Positions 32,363 through 43,919 are shown, counted from the stretch's first letter. The stretch is DNA of 64,000 bases from Photobacterium ganghwense (GCF_003025595.1 NZ_PYMI01000006.1:1-64000), one strand, 5' to 3'. Notes: a model not told the origin generated them from the letters alone. Translations and numbers: made by a program.

Positions 32363-33232
32363 ATGTCTGCAAAACATCCCATTATTGCAGTAACAGGGTC
32401 CTCAGGGGCGGGTACCTCCACCACCTCGGAAGCATTTCGTAAGATGTTCAATATGATGAACATCAACGCCGCCTGGCTGGAAGGTGACAGTTTTCACCGC
32501 TTCACCCGACCGGAGATGGATGTGGAAATCCGTAAAGCCAAAGAGCAGGGCCGCCACATCAGCTACTTCGGCCCGCAGGCGAATGATTTCCCCCTGCTGG
32601 AATCTTTTTTCCGCCAGTACGGCGAGGATAGTAGCGGGAAATTCCGCCGCTATCTGCACACCTTCGATGAGGCGGTGCCTTACAACCAAATGCCGGGGAC
32701 ATTCACCCCGTGGCAGGATTTACCGGAAAACACCGATGTGCTGTTCTATGAAGGACTGCACGGCGGGGTTGTGGATGGCGACACCAATGTTGCCCAACAT
32801 GTGGATCTGCTGATCGGCATGGTGCCTATTGTCAACCTGGAATGGATCCAGAAGATCGTGCGCGACACCCGCGATCGCGGCCATTCACGGGAAGCCGTGA
32901 TGGATTCAATTGTCCGCTCAATGGATGATTACCTGAACTACATCACGCCGCAGTTCTCCCGCACCCATATCAACTTCCAGCGCGTCCCGACGGTCGACAC
33001 CTCGAACCCGCTCAGTGCCAAGGCGATCCCGAGCCTGGATGAGAGCTTTGTAGTGATCCGCTTCCGCGGTATCAAGAAAGTCGATTTTCCTTACCTGCTG
33101 GCGATGATTCAGGGCTCTTTCATGTCACGCCACAACACCCTGGTGGTGCCGGGCGGTAAGATGAGTTTTGCGATGGAGCTGATTATGCGTCCACTGATCC
33201 AGCAGTTAATTGATACCGGCAAGATCAGCTAA
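32363..33232 (+). CDS. prkB: Phosphoribulokinase-like protein PrkB
   Basis: A 289-residue P-loop kinase homologous to phosphoribulokinase. The nucleotide loop is TGSSGAGTSTTSEAF, with Thr where most P-loops have Lys, as in the E. coli homologue. Walker-B-like and substrate segments (LFYEGLHGG, VNLEWIQKIVRD) are present. No RuBisCO or Calvin-cycle gene is nearby, so a carbon-fixation role is not implied; the real substrate is unknown. The ATG at 32363 fits the family start (MSAKHPIIAVTG). Confidence 0.9.
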   Translation: MSAKHPIIAVTGSSGAGTSTTSEAFRKMFNMMNINAAWLEGDSFHRFTRPEMDVEIRKAKEQGRHISYFGPQANDFPLLESFFRQYGEDSSGKFRRYLHTFDEAVPYNQMPGTFTPWQDLPENTDVLFYEGLHGGVVDGDTNVAQHVDLLIGMVPIVNLEWIQKIVRDTRDRGHSREAVMDSIVRSMDDYLNYITPQFSRTHINFQRVPTVDTSNPLSAKAIPSLDESFVVIRFRGIKKVDFPYLLAMIQGSFMSRHNTLVVPGGKMSFAMELIMRPLIQQLIDTGKIS

Positions 33233-33315
33233 TCGCGACGAGGTGTTATTGAGTTTGGCTTAGCGAGCAGCGTGAACGAACCGGCCTCAGCGCCGCACCC
33301 GGTACCGACAAGACA

Positions 33316-33348
33316 CCGCCCGCCCAGTGCATTGCACCGGGCGGGCGG
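33316..33348. repeat. Very stable GC-rich hairpin between prkB and the OsmC gene
   Basis: A perfect 10-bp stem CCGCCCGCCC/GGGCGGGCGG encloses a second stem GTGC/GCAC with an ATT loop, separated by one A-C mismatch. It lies between two convergent genes and has no T-run on either side. It may stop exonucleases or assist termination. Confidence 0.8.
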
Positions 33349-33395
33349 CAATTTAACATATCAGGCGTTCTCGTCAGTTAACTGACGATAGCCGA

Positions 33396-33803
33396 TTAAT
33401 CCTGAGCGATCACTTCATAAGAGTGCGTCATTTCTACCCCTTCCCCCAGCATCAGGCAAACCGAGCAGTATTTTTCCAGTGAATCGGCCACGGTTTTGGC
33501 GACCACCGCTTCATCCAGATCGTGGCCGGCGACCACAAAATGAATGTTGGCAGAAGTAAACAGACGCGGGGCCTGATCACGGCGTACTGAGGTAATTTGC
33601 GCTTCGCAGGCCGTGATTTTCTGCCCGGCAGATTTCAGGCCGTCAACCACATCTACCGAACTGCAGCCACCCGCAGCCATTAAAACCATTTCCATCGGAC
33701 TTGGCGCTTTTTCTCCGCCGTTTCCGTCCATCACCACGCTGTGACCGGAATTTGACTGACCCAAAAAGGTCAAATTCTCGACCCATTTCACTCGTGATTG
33801 CAT
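33396..33803 (-). CDS. OsmC/Ohr family protein (YhfA-like)
   Basis: A 135-residue OsmC-family protein. The two conserved cysteines are in AGGCSSVDVV (about residue 47) and KYCSVCLML (about residue 112), the thiol pair that reduces organic peroxides in characterised OsmC/Ohr members. I start at the ATG at 33803 (MQSRVKWVENLTFLGQ). It diverges from crp across a CRP operator, as yhfA does in E. coli. Peroxidase activity is inferred, not known for YhfA. Confidence 0.88.
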   Translation of the reverse strand: MQSRVKWVENLTFLGQSNSGHSVVMDGNGGEKAPSPMEMVLMAAGGCSSVDVVDGLKSAGQKITACEAQITSVRRDQAPRLFTSANIHFVVAGHDLDEAVVAKTVADSLEKYCSVCLMLGEGVEMTHSYEVIAQD

Positions 33804-33852
33804 GGCTTTCTCCTTCTCTAAAATAGGGTGTTTTGGCACTATCTGACAACTG

Positions 33853-33868
33853 TGTGATCATGTGCACA
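33853..33868. promoter_or_regulatory. CRP operator between the OsmC gene and crp
   Basis: TGTGATCATGTGCACA matches the CRP consensus TGTGA-N6-TCACA at nine of ten positions. It lies 50 bp upstream of the OsmC-family start and about 210 bp upstream of crp. This indicates cAMP-CRP control of the divergent pair, including crp autoregulation as known in E. coli. Confidence 0.75.
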
Positions 33869-34075
33869 CTTATGACCACGAAATGGCCTTTTCCGATAGA
33901 TCAATATCAAGAAATACGCGCCGAAAAAAGATAAACTCTGAACTAATTATTCACGTGAGCTTGCAGCCCAGCGGTTGACTGAATATCCTAAACGGCGAAC
34001 AAATTATTGTTAGGCCCAGCCTCAAACTTATAGGGACGTCGTTGTTGGGCAACAAACGCAGAGGAAGTTAGTAAT

Positions 34076-34708
34076 ATGGTTCCAGGTAAACCTCAAACAG
34101 ATCCAACTCTAGAGTGGTTTCTTTCCCATTGCCACATCCACAAGTACCCATCAAAAAGTACGTTGATCCATGCAGGGGAAAAAGCGGAAACACTCTACTA
34201 CATCGTTAAGGGTTCTGTTGCTGTCCTAATCAAGGATGAAGAAGGCAAGGAGATGATCCTGTCATACCTAAACCAGGGTGACTTCATCGGTGAGCTTGGC
34301 CTGTTCGAAGAAGGCCAGGAGCGTACCGCTTGGGTTCGCGCGAAGACCCCATGCGAAGTGGCAGAAATTTCATTCAAGAAATTCCGCCAGCTGATTCAGG
34401 TTAACCCTGATATTCTGATGCGCTTGTCAGCACAGATGGCTCGCCGTCTGCAAGTGACCAGCCAGAAAGTCGGCGACCTGGCATTCCTGGACGTAACAGG
34501 CCGCATTGCTCAGACACTTCTGAACCTGGCAAAACAGCCGGATGCAATGACTCACCCGGATGGCATGCAGATTAAGATCACCCGTCAGGAAATCGGGCAG
34601 ATTGTTGGCTGTTCCCGTGAAACGGTTGGCCGTATTCTGAAGATGCTGGAAGAGCAGAACCTGATCTCTGCGCACGGTAAAACCATCGTGGTTTACGGTA
34701 CGCGCTAA
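34076..34708 (+). CDS. crp: cAMP receptor protein CRP
   Basis: The global cAMP-responsive activator (210 residues). The cyclic-nucleotide domain contains [19 protein letters not shown], where Arg83 binds the phosphate and position 84 is Thr rather than the Ser of E. coli. The long C-helix (about 110-137) and the helix-turn-helix [20 protein letters not shown] with the Arg-Glu-Arg DNA contacts are intact. It is monocistronic, preceded by a long leader with a CRP site and followed by a strong terminator. Confidence 0.98.
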   Translation: MVPGKPQTDPTLEWFLSHCHIHKYPSKSTLIHAGEKAETLYYIVKGSVAVLIKDEEGKEMILSYLNQGDFIGELGLFEEGQERTAWVRAKTPCEVAEISFKKFRQLIQVNPDILMRLSAQMARRLQVTSQKVGDLAFLDVTGRIAQTLLNLAKQPDAMTHPDGMQIKITRQEIGQIVGCSRETVGRILKMLEEQNLISAHGKTIVVYGTR

Positions 34709-34730
34709 GATGCCGCTGCAACGTCAGTGA

Positions 34731-34756
34731 AAAAAGCCGCGCTCAGCGGCTTTTTT
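34731..34756 (+). terminator. Terminator of crp
   Basis: A 10-bp stem AAAAAGCCGC/GCGGCTTTTT with a 5-nt loop and a T-run lies 22 bp after the crp stop. Confidence 0.93.
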
Positions 34757-35286
34757 ATTATCTGCGACCAGCATACCAACTAGCCCTTATCCCTTTATGC
34801 ACCCCCAGCTTCAGAGTCCCTCTCACGACGTCCCCCTCGCTCATTACCGTGTTGCCAGGAACCGTACTTAGCAACATTGGCATTAGCAGCAACATTGGCG
34901 GGACTTGAATGCTCGCGACACCCAGTACAGCGCGAGAGATCGCCCGGCGTTGCGGCGCGATACATCCGAGAGTTGCCGACACGCTCACCCTTTTCCCCCT
35001 TGCCTCCGGCCGGACAAGTGCTACATTCAGGAGAGACGCCTATGCAACTGATGCAAGGTCCTGACACGGATAACAGATATGGATATCGAGCGTTTTTCCC
35101 CGCACCAGCCCTCATTGAGCCCGGCTATCATTGCCCCGTTGCCTGCCACCGTCGAGTTGACCGGCTTTAGCGGCAACCGCCATTACCATGAGCAAACAGC
35201 CTTACAGGACGGCTGTCCGGCTGCCCTGCCGTTGCCACCGCTGGATTGCCAGCACTGACGCTGATAACCGATGCCTGCCATGCGCT
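34757..35286. other. Long gene-poor stretch downstream of crp
   Basis: No recognisable gene is present. Two overlapping short readings on the plus strand deserve mention. One, 42 codons (35042-35170), has AGGAG nine bases before its ATG. The other, 59 codons (35079-35258, MDIERFSPHQPSLSPAIIAP...), is unlike anything I know. Either could be a remnant or chance. Two inexact AACATTGGC copies occur at about 34872-34899. Confidence 0.4.
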
Positions 35287-35356
35287 GGCACTAAACGCCA
35301 AGTACTCAACACCTGACACTAAACACCTAGCACCGAATAATTGGCACTAAACACCA
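35287..35356. repeat. Imperfect 14-bp tandem repeat, five units
   Basis: Five consecutive 14-bp units (GGCACTAAACGCCA, AGTACTCAACACCT, GACACTAAACACCT, AGCACCGAATAATT, GGCACTAAACACCA) fill exactly 70 bp. The fourth is the most diverged. A second five-unit, 14-bp array of related pattern lies at 59907-59976. Confidence 0.85.
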
Positions 35357-35395
35357 TCCCACAAACATGTGGTACGAAACAGCAGAGCCTGAACG

Positions 35396-35425
35396 AAAAA
35401 AGCCCTGCAACAACCGCTGCGGGGC
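35396..35425 (-). terminator. Terminator after the DUF1338 gene
   Basis: A stem GCCCCGCA/TGCAGGGC (with one G-U pair) is followed on the minus strand by six T. It lies 112 bp beyond the DUF1338 stop; the gap holds two more stem-loops (AGCCTTGA/TCAAGGCT near 35483-35509 and CCCATT/AATGGG near 35513-35534). Confidence 0.75.
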
Positions 35426-35537
35426 AAAGGGAAAGCATCTCATTGGGATTCTGATCGGTTATCGCTCTTGACCAGAGAGCAGCCTTGAAGGTCAGACCCT
35501 CAAGGCTTGGTGACCCATTCTGTGATAAATGGGCGTT

Positions 35538-36332
35538 TTACATGTTCGTACTTTCGAAGATCTTGTCGGCAGATGCTTCTACAAAGCCCGAGTACAACTC
35601 ACCGTCAGGCATTGGGTAACGCTTAGCGAACTCATAGAAGCCACCCGGAATCGAGTGAACACCATCCGTAAAGCCGACATCAACCCGATCAGCCATGGTC
35701 GATGACTGTTCCAGCAGCACTTCAGGGCTGCCTTTGACTTCACCGCCTGACTCATTGATGACAAACCCGTTGTGACGCAGCAGCTGGTTCACCTCAACCA
35801 CTTCGGTAAACTGCTCAAGCTGGTTGATGCTGACCGTAAAGTGGTTAGCCCCGTAACCGTGCGCAGCCACCCAACCCGCATACTCACTTTCTGCTGACAG
35901 CATGTCGTAGGTCGCAAAATCCAGCTCCCACAAACGGCCGCCGTACAGGAACGCAGGATCATTCAGCGCCTCTTCCGGTACTTGGTTAACCAGCTCACGC
36001 ACCGCTTGCTGCAGTTCAGAACTGAATTGTCCAACCATCAACTCACTGATGAACACTTTCGGTGCACGCGGGTTCGGGTGCTCAAAGTGCTCAGCATACA
36101 GCTTCTTCGCTTCGAAATGATACTTGCCGCACGGTTTGTAGCCGATCGCGATAAACGGCGCCGCCAGGCGATCCAGTCCCACTTTGGGCAGGTTGAAGGT
36201 ACGCAACGCAATATGATCATTAAGCAGCGGTTCGTCTTCGGTCAGCAGGTCATGAACCTGCGCCGCTGACGGACACAAACGCTGAATGTAATCCTGCCAC
36301 AGCCCTTCAAACAGTTTCTCTACCCTTTCCAT
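35538..36332 (-). CDS. DUF1338 metal-dependent dioxygenase-like protein
   Basis: A 264-residue DUF1338 protein, related to the 2-oxoadipate dioxygenase/decarboxylase HglS. The segment DHIALRTF places His40 and Arg44 four apart, and His164 (GANHFTVSI) and Glu234 (GGFYEFAKR) complete a candidate iron site with spacing close to that I recall for HglS (His70, Arg74, His226, Glu294). It is the last gene of the argD-astA-astD operon, 44 bp after astD. A role in arginine-derived or other 2-oxo acid metabolism is inferred; the substrate is not known. It is shorter than HglS. Confidence 0.82.
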   Translation of the reverse strand: MERVEKLFEGLWQDYIQRLCPSAAQVHDLLTEDEPLLNDHIALRTFNLPKVGLDRLAAPFIAIGYKPCGKYHFEAKKLYAEHFEHPNPRAPKVFISELMVGQFSSELQQAVRELVNQVPEEALNDPAFLYGGRLWELDFATYDMLSAESEYAGWVAAHGYGANHFTVSINQLEQFTEVVEVNQLLRHNGFVINESGGEVKGSPEVLLEQSSTMADRVDVGFTDGVHSIPGGFYEFAKRYPMPDGELYSGFVEASADKIFESTNM

Positions 36333-36376
36333 GTGTTTGCCATCCTCTTAACTAAAGTGAACTCAGGCGCCCGGAC

Positions 36377-38856
<2,480 letters not shown>

Positions 38857-38910
38857 CGAATTCCCTCCTGATGCGAGTTGCAGCTCACGCTGCGAACCGT
38901 ATTAGAATTG

Positions 38911-38955
38911 AACCCGGCCGAAGCCGGGTTGGCAGTGGCCAGGCTCCTGCCAACC
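38911..38955 (-). promoter_or_regulatory. Two overlapping hairpins between argD and astA
   Basis: One stem pairs GGTTGGCAG (38927-38935) with CTGCCAACC (38947-38955); the other pairs AACCCGGC (38911-38918) with GCCGGGTT (38923-38930). They share bases 38927-38930, so they compete. No T-run follows. They may tune read-through or mRNA decay between argD and astA-astD. Confidence 0.55.
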
Positions 38956-38975
38956 ACTGCACGCGTGTTACAGAA

Positions 38976-40190
38976 TTACTTGTAGATTTTCGCGATAGCG
39001 CGTTCCAGACGAGCCATGCCTTCATCGATGTCCGCTTTGTCAATCACCAGAGACGGTGTGAAGCGCACAACGTTGGCACCGGCGACCAGAATCATCAGGC
39101 CTTCTTCACCTGCAGCCAGCAGCACATCACGTGCGCGACCTTGCCACTCTTCTGTCAGTGCCGCACCCAGCAGCAGGCCTTTACCACGCACTTCCGCGAA
39201 GATTGGGTATTTGGCATTGATGACAGCCAGACCGTCACGGAACCATTGCTCACGCTGTTTCACGCCAGCCATGACTTCCGGTTTAGTCACTTCAGACACC
39301 ACCGCTTCTGCCACTGCACATGCCAGTGGGTTACCACCGTAAGTCGAACCATGTGTCCCGACCTTCATGTGTTGCGCCAGCTCGGTAGTCGTCAGCATGG
39401 CACCGATAGGGAAACCGCCACCCAGCGATTTTGCCGTGCTCAGGATGTCCGGCGTGACGCCCAGGCCCTGGTACGCGTAGAAATCACCAGTACGGCCGTT
39501 ACCGGTCTGCACTTCATCAAACACCAGCAGCGCATTGTGTTTGTCACACAGTTCACGAACACCCTGAATGAATTCCGGCGTTGGTGACACAATACCACCT
39601 TCACCCTGCAGCGGTTCCATCATCACGGCACACGTGCGATCAGAGATGTGGCTCGCCAGCGCTTCCAGGTCGTTGTATGGCAGGTGCGTTACATCACCCG
39701 GCTTCGGACCGAAACCGTCAGAGTATGCCGCCTGACCACCAACGGTGACGGTAAAGAACGTACGACCGTGGAAACCTTGTTTGAATGAAATAATTTCAGA
39801 TTTTTCCGGGCCGAATTTATCTGCCGCATAACGACGCGCCAGTTTCAGCGCCGCTTCGTTGGCTTCCGCGCCGGAGTTGGCGAAAAAGACTTTCTCGGCA
39901 AAGCTGTGCTCAGTCAGCAGCTTAGCCAAACGCAGAGCCGGCTCATTGGTCATGACATTACTCAAATGCCATAGCTTATCGGCCTGCTCCTTCAGGGCAT
40001 TGACCATTACCGGGTGACAGTGACCCAGACAGCTAACCGCAATACCGCCGGCAAAATCGACATATTCGCGATCGTCCTGGTCCCAGACACGAGAACCTTT
40101 ACCTTTAACAGGAATCATCTGCATAGGCGCGTAACAAGGCACCATGACCTCATCAAATAGCTGACGATCTACGTTGTGTTCCTTTGCCAT
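38976..40190 (-). CDS. argD: Acetylornithine/succinylornithine aminotransferase
   Basis: A PLP-dependent class III aminotransferase (404 residues). The PLP lysine lies in [16 protein letters not shown] (about residue 250), preceded by [15 protein letters not shown]. It serves arginine biosynthesis (acetylornithine) and, from its place at the head of the astA-astD unit, also arginine catabolism (succinylornithine, AstC). It could be named astC equally well. The two roles are commonly shared by one enzyme. A 400-bp upstream region separates it from pabA. Confidence 0.93.
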   Translation of the reverse strand: MAKEHNVDRQLFDEVMVPCYAPMQMIPVKGKGSRVWDQDDREYVDFAGGIAVSCLGHCHPVMVNALKEQADKLWHLSNVMTNEPALRLAKLLTEHSFAEKVFFANSGAEANEAALKLARRYAADKFGPEKSEIISFKQGFHGRTFFTVTVGGQAAYSDGFGPKPGDVTHLPYNDLEALASHISDRTCAVMMEPLQGEGGIVSPTPEFIQGVRELCDKHNALLVFDEVQTGNGRTGDFYAYQGLGVTPDILSTAKSLGGGFPIGAMLTTTELAQHMKVGTHGSTYGGNPLACAVAEAVVSEVTKPEVMAGVKQREQWFRDGLAVINAKYPIFAEVRGKGLLLGAALTEEWQGRARDVLLAAGEEGLMILVAGANVVRFTPSLVIDKADIDEGMARLERAIAKIYK

Positions 40191-40526
40191 TATCTTTTCC
40201 TTCTATCATTTTTGCCCTAAGCATAGTATTTACATTTTATTAACCAATTCCAATAGCAGAAAATTTTTTTATTCCCGCTATTTGACTGGCAATTCCTCTG
40301 GCTCAGACATATTTATGCGCTACTTGGGAAAACTTATTAAGGCCTATGCGCGGAAAAGTGTTTTTCCTGCGAGGAAATAAATCGCGACAGAGGTCAATAT
40401 TTGCATAATCTTTCTCCGCACTTGGCGTTGAAAAAAATAAGCAAATGTTAAAAAAGGTGACAAGGATCGCGCCAGAGGCGTCATTTGAGGCGGGGAACAA
40501 CAAGGTTTTTTGTGCGACAAAACTAC
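40191..40526. other. Intergenic region upstream of argD
   Basis: AT-rich sequence that must contain the argD-ast promoter. A weak pair TTGGTT-16 bp-TATGCT can be read on the minus strand near 40225-40255. I looked for ArgR boxes and found only poor matches. Small hairpins (GGAAAA...TTTTTCC, TTTCCT...AGGAAA) occur at 40351-40379. No gene is credible. Confidence 0.4.
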
Positions 40527-40562
40527 AAAAAACCTGTTTGGGAGAAAATCAAGGGAAACAGG
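40527..40562 (-). terminator. Probable terminator after pabA
   Basis: Minus-strand CCTGTTT/AAACAGG (7 bp, 16-nt loop) is followed by six T. It lies 30 bp beyond the pabA stop. Confidence 0.65.
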
Positions 40563-40591
40563 CAGCAGAAAATGCTACCTAGGAAAAATAA

Positions 40592-41173
40592 TCAGACCTT
40601 ACGACTGAGAAAGTTCGCCAGCAGCTGATGCCCCTGCTCGGTCAGAATGCTTTCCGGATGAAACTGAACCCCTTCAATGGGCAGTGATTTGTGCGCAATT
40701 CCCATGATTTCATCCCGTTGGCCGTCACGTTCAGTCCAGGCCGTAATTTCAAAACAATCCGGCAGAGTCTCGGCTTTCACCACTAGGGAATGATAACGGG
40801 TGACGGTCAATGGGTTGTTAAGACCAGCAAACACGCTGCGGTTGGTATGAACCACCGGGGACGTTTTACCGTGCATCACCTGACGGGCACGGACCACATC
40901 GCCGCCAAACACCTGCGCAATCGACTGGTGCCCCAGGCAAACCCCGAGAATCGGCAGTTGACCAGCGAAGTGGTGAATCGCCGCCAGCGAGATCCCGGCT
41001 TCATTCGGGGTACAGGGGCCCGGCGAGATCACCAGGTGCGTCGGAGCCAGTGCTTCAATCCCGGCGATGTCGATTTCATCATTGCGCACCACTTTCACTT
41101 CCGCCCCCAGCTCACAGAAGTACTGGTATAGGTTGTAGGTAAAAGAATCGTAATTGTCGATCATCAACAGCAT
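40592..41173 (-). CDS. pabA: Aminodeoxychorismate synthase glutamine amidotransferase subunit
   Basis: A class I glutamine amidotransferase (193 residues) that supplies ammonia to PabB for 4-amino-4-deoxychorismate, the precursor of the p-aminobenzoate part of folate. The nucleophile is the cysteine of [12 protein letters not shown] (about residue 79); the His-Glu pair is in [14 protein letters not shown]. Gene context (beside argD, not in a trp operon) favours PabA over TrpG, though the enzyme can serve both in some bacteria. Confidence 0.93.
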   Translation of the reverse strand: MLLMIDNYDSFTYNLYQYFCELGAEVKVVRNDEIDIAGIEALAPTHLVISPGPCTPNEAGISLAAIHHFAGQLPILGVCLGHQSIAQVFGGDVVRARQVMHGKTSPVVHTNRSVFAGLNNPLTVTRYHSLVVKAETLPDCFEITAWTERDGQRDEIMGIAHKSLPIEGVQFHPESILTEQGHQLLANFLSRKV

Positions 41174-41244
41174 GGGTACATCAGCTCCCTGAAAAATTCA
41201 GGCGCCTATTGTGCAGCAGAGAGGGAGAAAGGCAAGGTTTGGCC

Positions 41245-41269
41245 AAAAAAAACCGGCCAGTGGCCGGTT
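41245..41269 (-). terminator. Terminator after trpS
   Basis: A stem AACCGGCC/GGCCGGTT with a 3-nt loop is followed on the minus strand by eight T. It ends the rpe-gph-trpS transcript. Confidence 0.88.
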
Positions 41270-41280
41270 CTTCTTAACTC

Positions 41281-41325
41281 TGGTACTTATCAGCGTGGTA
41301 CTGACAATCATGGTGCTGACTCACA
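41281..41325. repeat. Three imperfect 15-bp tandem units
   Basis: TGGTACTTATCAGCG, TGGTACTGACAATCA and TGGTGCTGACTCACA follow each other between the trpS terminator and the trpS stop. The similarity is concentrated in the first six to nine bases of each unit, so this is a weak repeat. Confidence 0.5.
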
Positions 41326-41371
41326 ATACCGGCTGACACACTACCACTTGCCAGCTTACGCCGCACGCCTC

Positions 41372-42388
41372 TTACGGGCGAGCGACAAAGCCTACGGCTT
41401 CGAAAGCTTTTTTCAGCGTCACCGCCGCTCGGGCAGAGGCTTTTTCAGCACCGGCTTTCATCACAGCATCCAGGTATGCGCGATCTTCACGAATACGCTG
41501 GTACTCAGCCTGAATTGGCTCCAGCATCGCCACAACAGCTTCACCCACGTCCTTCTTGAACGGACCGTACATTTCCACGCCCTGGTATTTTGCTTCAATC
41601 TCAGCAAAGCTCATCCCGGTCGCGGCCGAGTACAGGCCCATCAGATTAGAAATACCGGCCTTGTTCTCGATGTCATGCGCAATACGCGGCGGTGTTTCTG
41701 TGTCGGTCTGGGCCTTATTGATCTTCTTCAGGATCGATTTCGGGTCTTCCAGCAGGGTGATCACGTTCTTACGGTTATCATCCGATTTCGACATTTTCTT
41801 GGTCGCGTCCTGCAGGCTCATCACGCGGGCATTAACCGTTGGGATGTAAGGCTCAGGCACGGTGAAAATCGGGTTATCCGGCGTATAGATGTTGTTGAAG
41901 CGCACCGCGATATCACGCGCCAACTCCAAGTGCTGTTTCTGGTCACTGCCCACCGGCACTTGGTTGGCACCGTACAGCAGGATATCGGCCGCCATCAGCA
42001 CCGGGTAGTCAAACAGACCCACATTGACATCATTCGCGTGGCGCTGCGACTTGTCTTTGAACTGGGTCATGCGGCTCAGCTCACCCATCTGGGTGTAGCA
42101 GTTCAGCAACCAGCCAAGTTGTGCATGCTCAGGTACATGGGACTGCACAAACAGCGTACTTTTCTTCGGATCAACACCGACCGCCAGACACACTGCCAGC
42201 GCATCCAGGGTCGCTTCACGCAGCTCGTTCGGATCCTGACGGACAGTAATCGCGTGCAGGTCAACCACACAGTACTGGCAATCATAATCATCCTGCATCT
42301 GTTCCCACTGACGCAGCGCACCCAGATAGTTACCGATACTCAATTCGCCTGAAGGCTGGACGCCACTCAATACAATGGGTTTGGTCAT
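41372..42388 (-). CDS. trpS: Tryptophanyl-tRNA synthetase
   Basis: A class I aminoacyl-tRNA synthetase (338 residues). The HIGH-equivalent is in [15 protein letters not shown] at the N-terminus and the KMSKS loop is [12 protein letters not shown] (about residue 196). It charges tRNA-Trp. It is downstream of gph (89 bp) on the same strand, as in E. coli (rpe-gph-trpS). Confidence 0.97.
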   Translation of the reverse strand: MTKPIVLSGVQPSGELSIGNYLGALRQWEQMQDDYDCQYCVVDLHAITVRQDPNELREATLDALAVCLAVGVDPKKSTLFVQSHVPEHAQLGWLLNCYTQMGELSRMTQFKDKSQRHANDVNVGLFDYPVLMAADILLYGANQVPVGSDQKQHLELARDIAVRFNNIYTPDNPIFTVPEPYIPTVNARVMSLQDATKKMSKSDDNRKNVITLLEDPKSILKKINKAQTDTETPPRIAHDIENKAGISNLMGLYSAATGMSFAEIEAKYQGVEMYGPFKKDVGEAVVAMLEPIQAEYQRIREDRAYLDAVMKAGAEKASARAAVTLKKAFEAVGFVARP

Positions 42389-42477
42389 GATGAGATTATC
42401 CTATGTCACTCAAGTAAGCAGCGGCCAGAGGCCGCTGTTAAAATCAAAACGGGGATCAGTCAGGGCAGCTGACTGTA

Positions 42478-43167
42478 CTAGCTGCCTAGTGTAACCACTT
42501 CTGCCAGCTGGCTAAAGTGATCCAGCACAATATCGGGATCACTGGCACTGATTGGCTGGCCGTAGTTGTAACCATATGTCAGACCGACAACATAACATGT
42601 GGCTGCTTTAGCTGCCAGAATGTCATTGCGCGAGTCACCGACCATCAGCATATCGCGGGCTGCCAGCTGATGTTTTTCCATCAGCCAGTGCAGGGCAAAC
42701 GGATCCGGTTTTTTCTTCGGGAAGGTATCGCCGCCAATGACGTCCACAAAGAAGCCGGCAATACCGTGCTCTTCCAGCAGATGAGGCACGAACTGCGCCG
42801 GTTTATTGGTGACGATGGCCATCGGGACACCGGCAGCATGAAACGCAGCCAGGGTCTCTTTAACTCCCGGGTACAGGGCACTTTTCTGATGACCGCCCTC
42901 TTCGTAGAAGCGATCAAACAGCTGACGTGCGTCCCGGTGAAGGGCCGGATCCAACTCGGGATCGATGTCCAGAGACTGGCTCAGGCAACGGCCAATCAGA
43001 ATATCGGCACCGTTGCCAATCCAGGTCGTAACCTGCTCGGCGGTCACTGAAGGACGTCCCAGCGCCTGCATGGTTTTTTCCGCCGCATCAGCCAGATCCG
43101 GAACGCTGTCAAGCAACGTACCGTCCAGATCAAATGCGATGAACTTAATGTCGTTGAACTGCGTCAT
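42478..43167 (-). CDS. gph: Phosphoglycolate phosphatase
   Basis: A HAD-superfamily phosphatase (229 residues) that removes 2-phosphoglycolate formed during repair of oxidatively damaged DNA ends. Motif I is FDLDGTLLDSVPDL (nucleophile Asp13), motif II is IVTNKP, and motif IV is VGDSRNDILAAKAA. Its ATG shares one base with the rpe stop, indicating coupling. Confidence 0.95.
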   Translation of the reverse strand: MTQFNDIKFIAFDLDGTLLDSVPDLADAAEKTMQALGRPSVTAEQVTTWIGNGADILIGRCLSQSLDIDPELDPALHRDARQLFDRFYEEGGHQKSALYPGVKETLAAFHAAGVPMAIVTNKPAQFVPHLLEEHGIAGFFVDVIGGDTFPKKKPDPFALHWLMEKHQLAARDMLMVGDSRNDILAAKAATCYVVGLTYGYNYGQPISASDPDIVLDHFSQLAEVVTLGS

Positions 43168-43841
43168 TAACGAGCCACCTTCGCCAGCTCGGCGCGCATT
43201 TCATCAATCACGGCTTTGTAATCTGGCTGGCCGAAAATCGCCGAGCCCGCCACAAACATGTCGGCACCCGCTTCAGCAATTTCACGGATGTTTTCGACCT
43301 TGACGCCGCCATCAATTTCCAGGCGAATAGTACGGCCAGTCGCATCGATGCGTTTACGCACCTCACGCAGCTTGTCCAGCGTGGCCGGGATGAAAGACTG
43401 GCCGCCAAAGCCCGGGTTGACCGACATCAGCAGAATCATGTCCACTTTATCCATGATGTAGTCCAGGTAGTGCAGCGGAGTCGCCGGGTTAAACACCACA
43501 CCGGCCTGACAGCCGTGCTCTTTGATCAGCTGCAGGGTGCGATCCAGGTGCTCTGTCGCTTCGGCGTGCACGGTGATCATGGTCGCACCGGCTTTGGCAA
43601 AGTCCGGAATGATGCGGTCAACCGGTTTCACCATCAGGTGAACGTCAATCGGGGCCGTAATACCGTAATCACGCAGTGCTTTACAGATCGGCGCACCGAA
43701 CGTCAGGTTAGGCACGTAGTGGTTATCCATCACATCAAAGTGCACAACATCCGCACCCGCTGCCAGCACCTTCTCAACATCTTCCCCCAGACGGGCAAAG
43801 TCAGCAGACAAGATAGATGGAGCGATCAAAAAATCCTTCAT
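43167..43841 (-). CDS. rpe: Ribulose-phosphate 3-epimerase
   Basis: A TIM-barrel epimerase (224 residues) interconverting ribulose 5-phosphate and xylulose 5-phosphate in the pentose phosphate pathway. Metal and catalytic residues occur in [22 protein letters not shown] and LEIDGGV. The phosphate is held by the VAGSAIFG loop. It is the first gene of the rpe-gph-trpS unit and has its own promoter. Confidence 0.97.
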   Translation of the reverse strand: MKDFLIAPSILSADFARLGEDVEKVLAAGADVVHFDVMDNHYVPNLTFGAPICKALRDYGITAPIDVHLMVKPVDRIIPDFAKAGATMITVHAEATEHLDRTLQLIKEHGCQAGVVFNPATPLHYLDYIMDKVDMILLMSVNPGFGGQSFIPATLDKLREVRKRIDATGRTIRLEIDGGVKVENIREIAEAGADMFVAGSAIFGQPDYKAVIDEMRAELAKVAR

Positions 43842-43890
43842 GTTCAGCCTCTATACGGTATTTACGAAAACGATATCGGAAATTGGCGCA

Positions 43891-43919
43891 ATTCTACCCG
43901 ATCCGGGCAGTGTTGTCTT
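43891..43919 (-). promoter_or_regulatory. Probable promoter of rpe
   Basis: Minus-strand -35 AAGACA (43914-43919) and -10 TAGAAT (43891-43896) are 17 bp apart, 50 bp ahead of the rpe start. Confidence 0.55.

Noticed and set aside
32363..33232. PrkB as evidence for carbon fixation
   Set aside because: No RuBisCO or other Calvin-cycle gene is in the window; PrkB is a common enteric and Vibrio paralogue.
40191..40526. ArgR boxes upstream of argD
   Set aside because: Only partial matches to the 18-bp ARG box could be found by eye, none in tandem at the normal spacing.
41348..42352. 334-codon plus-strand ORF opposite trpS
   Set aside because: Antisense shadow of trpS; no start signal and no recognisable motif.
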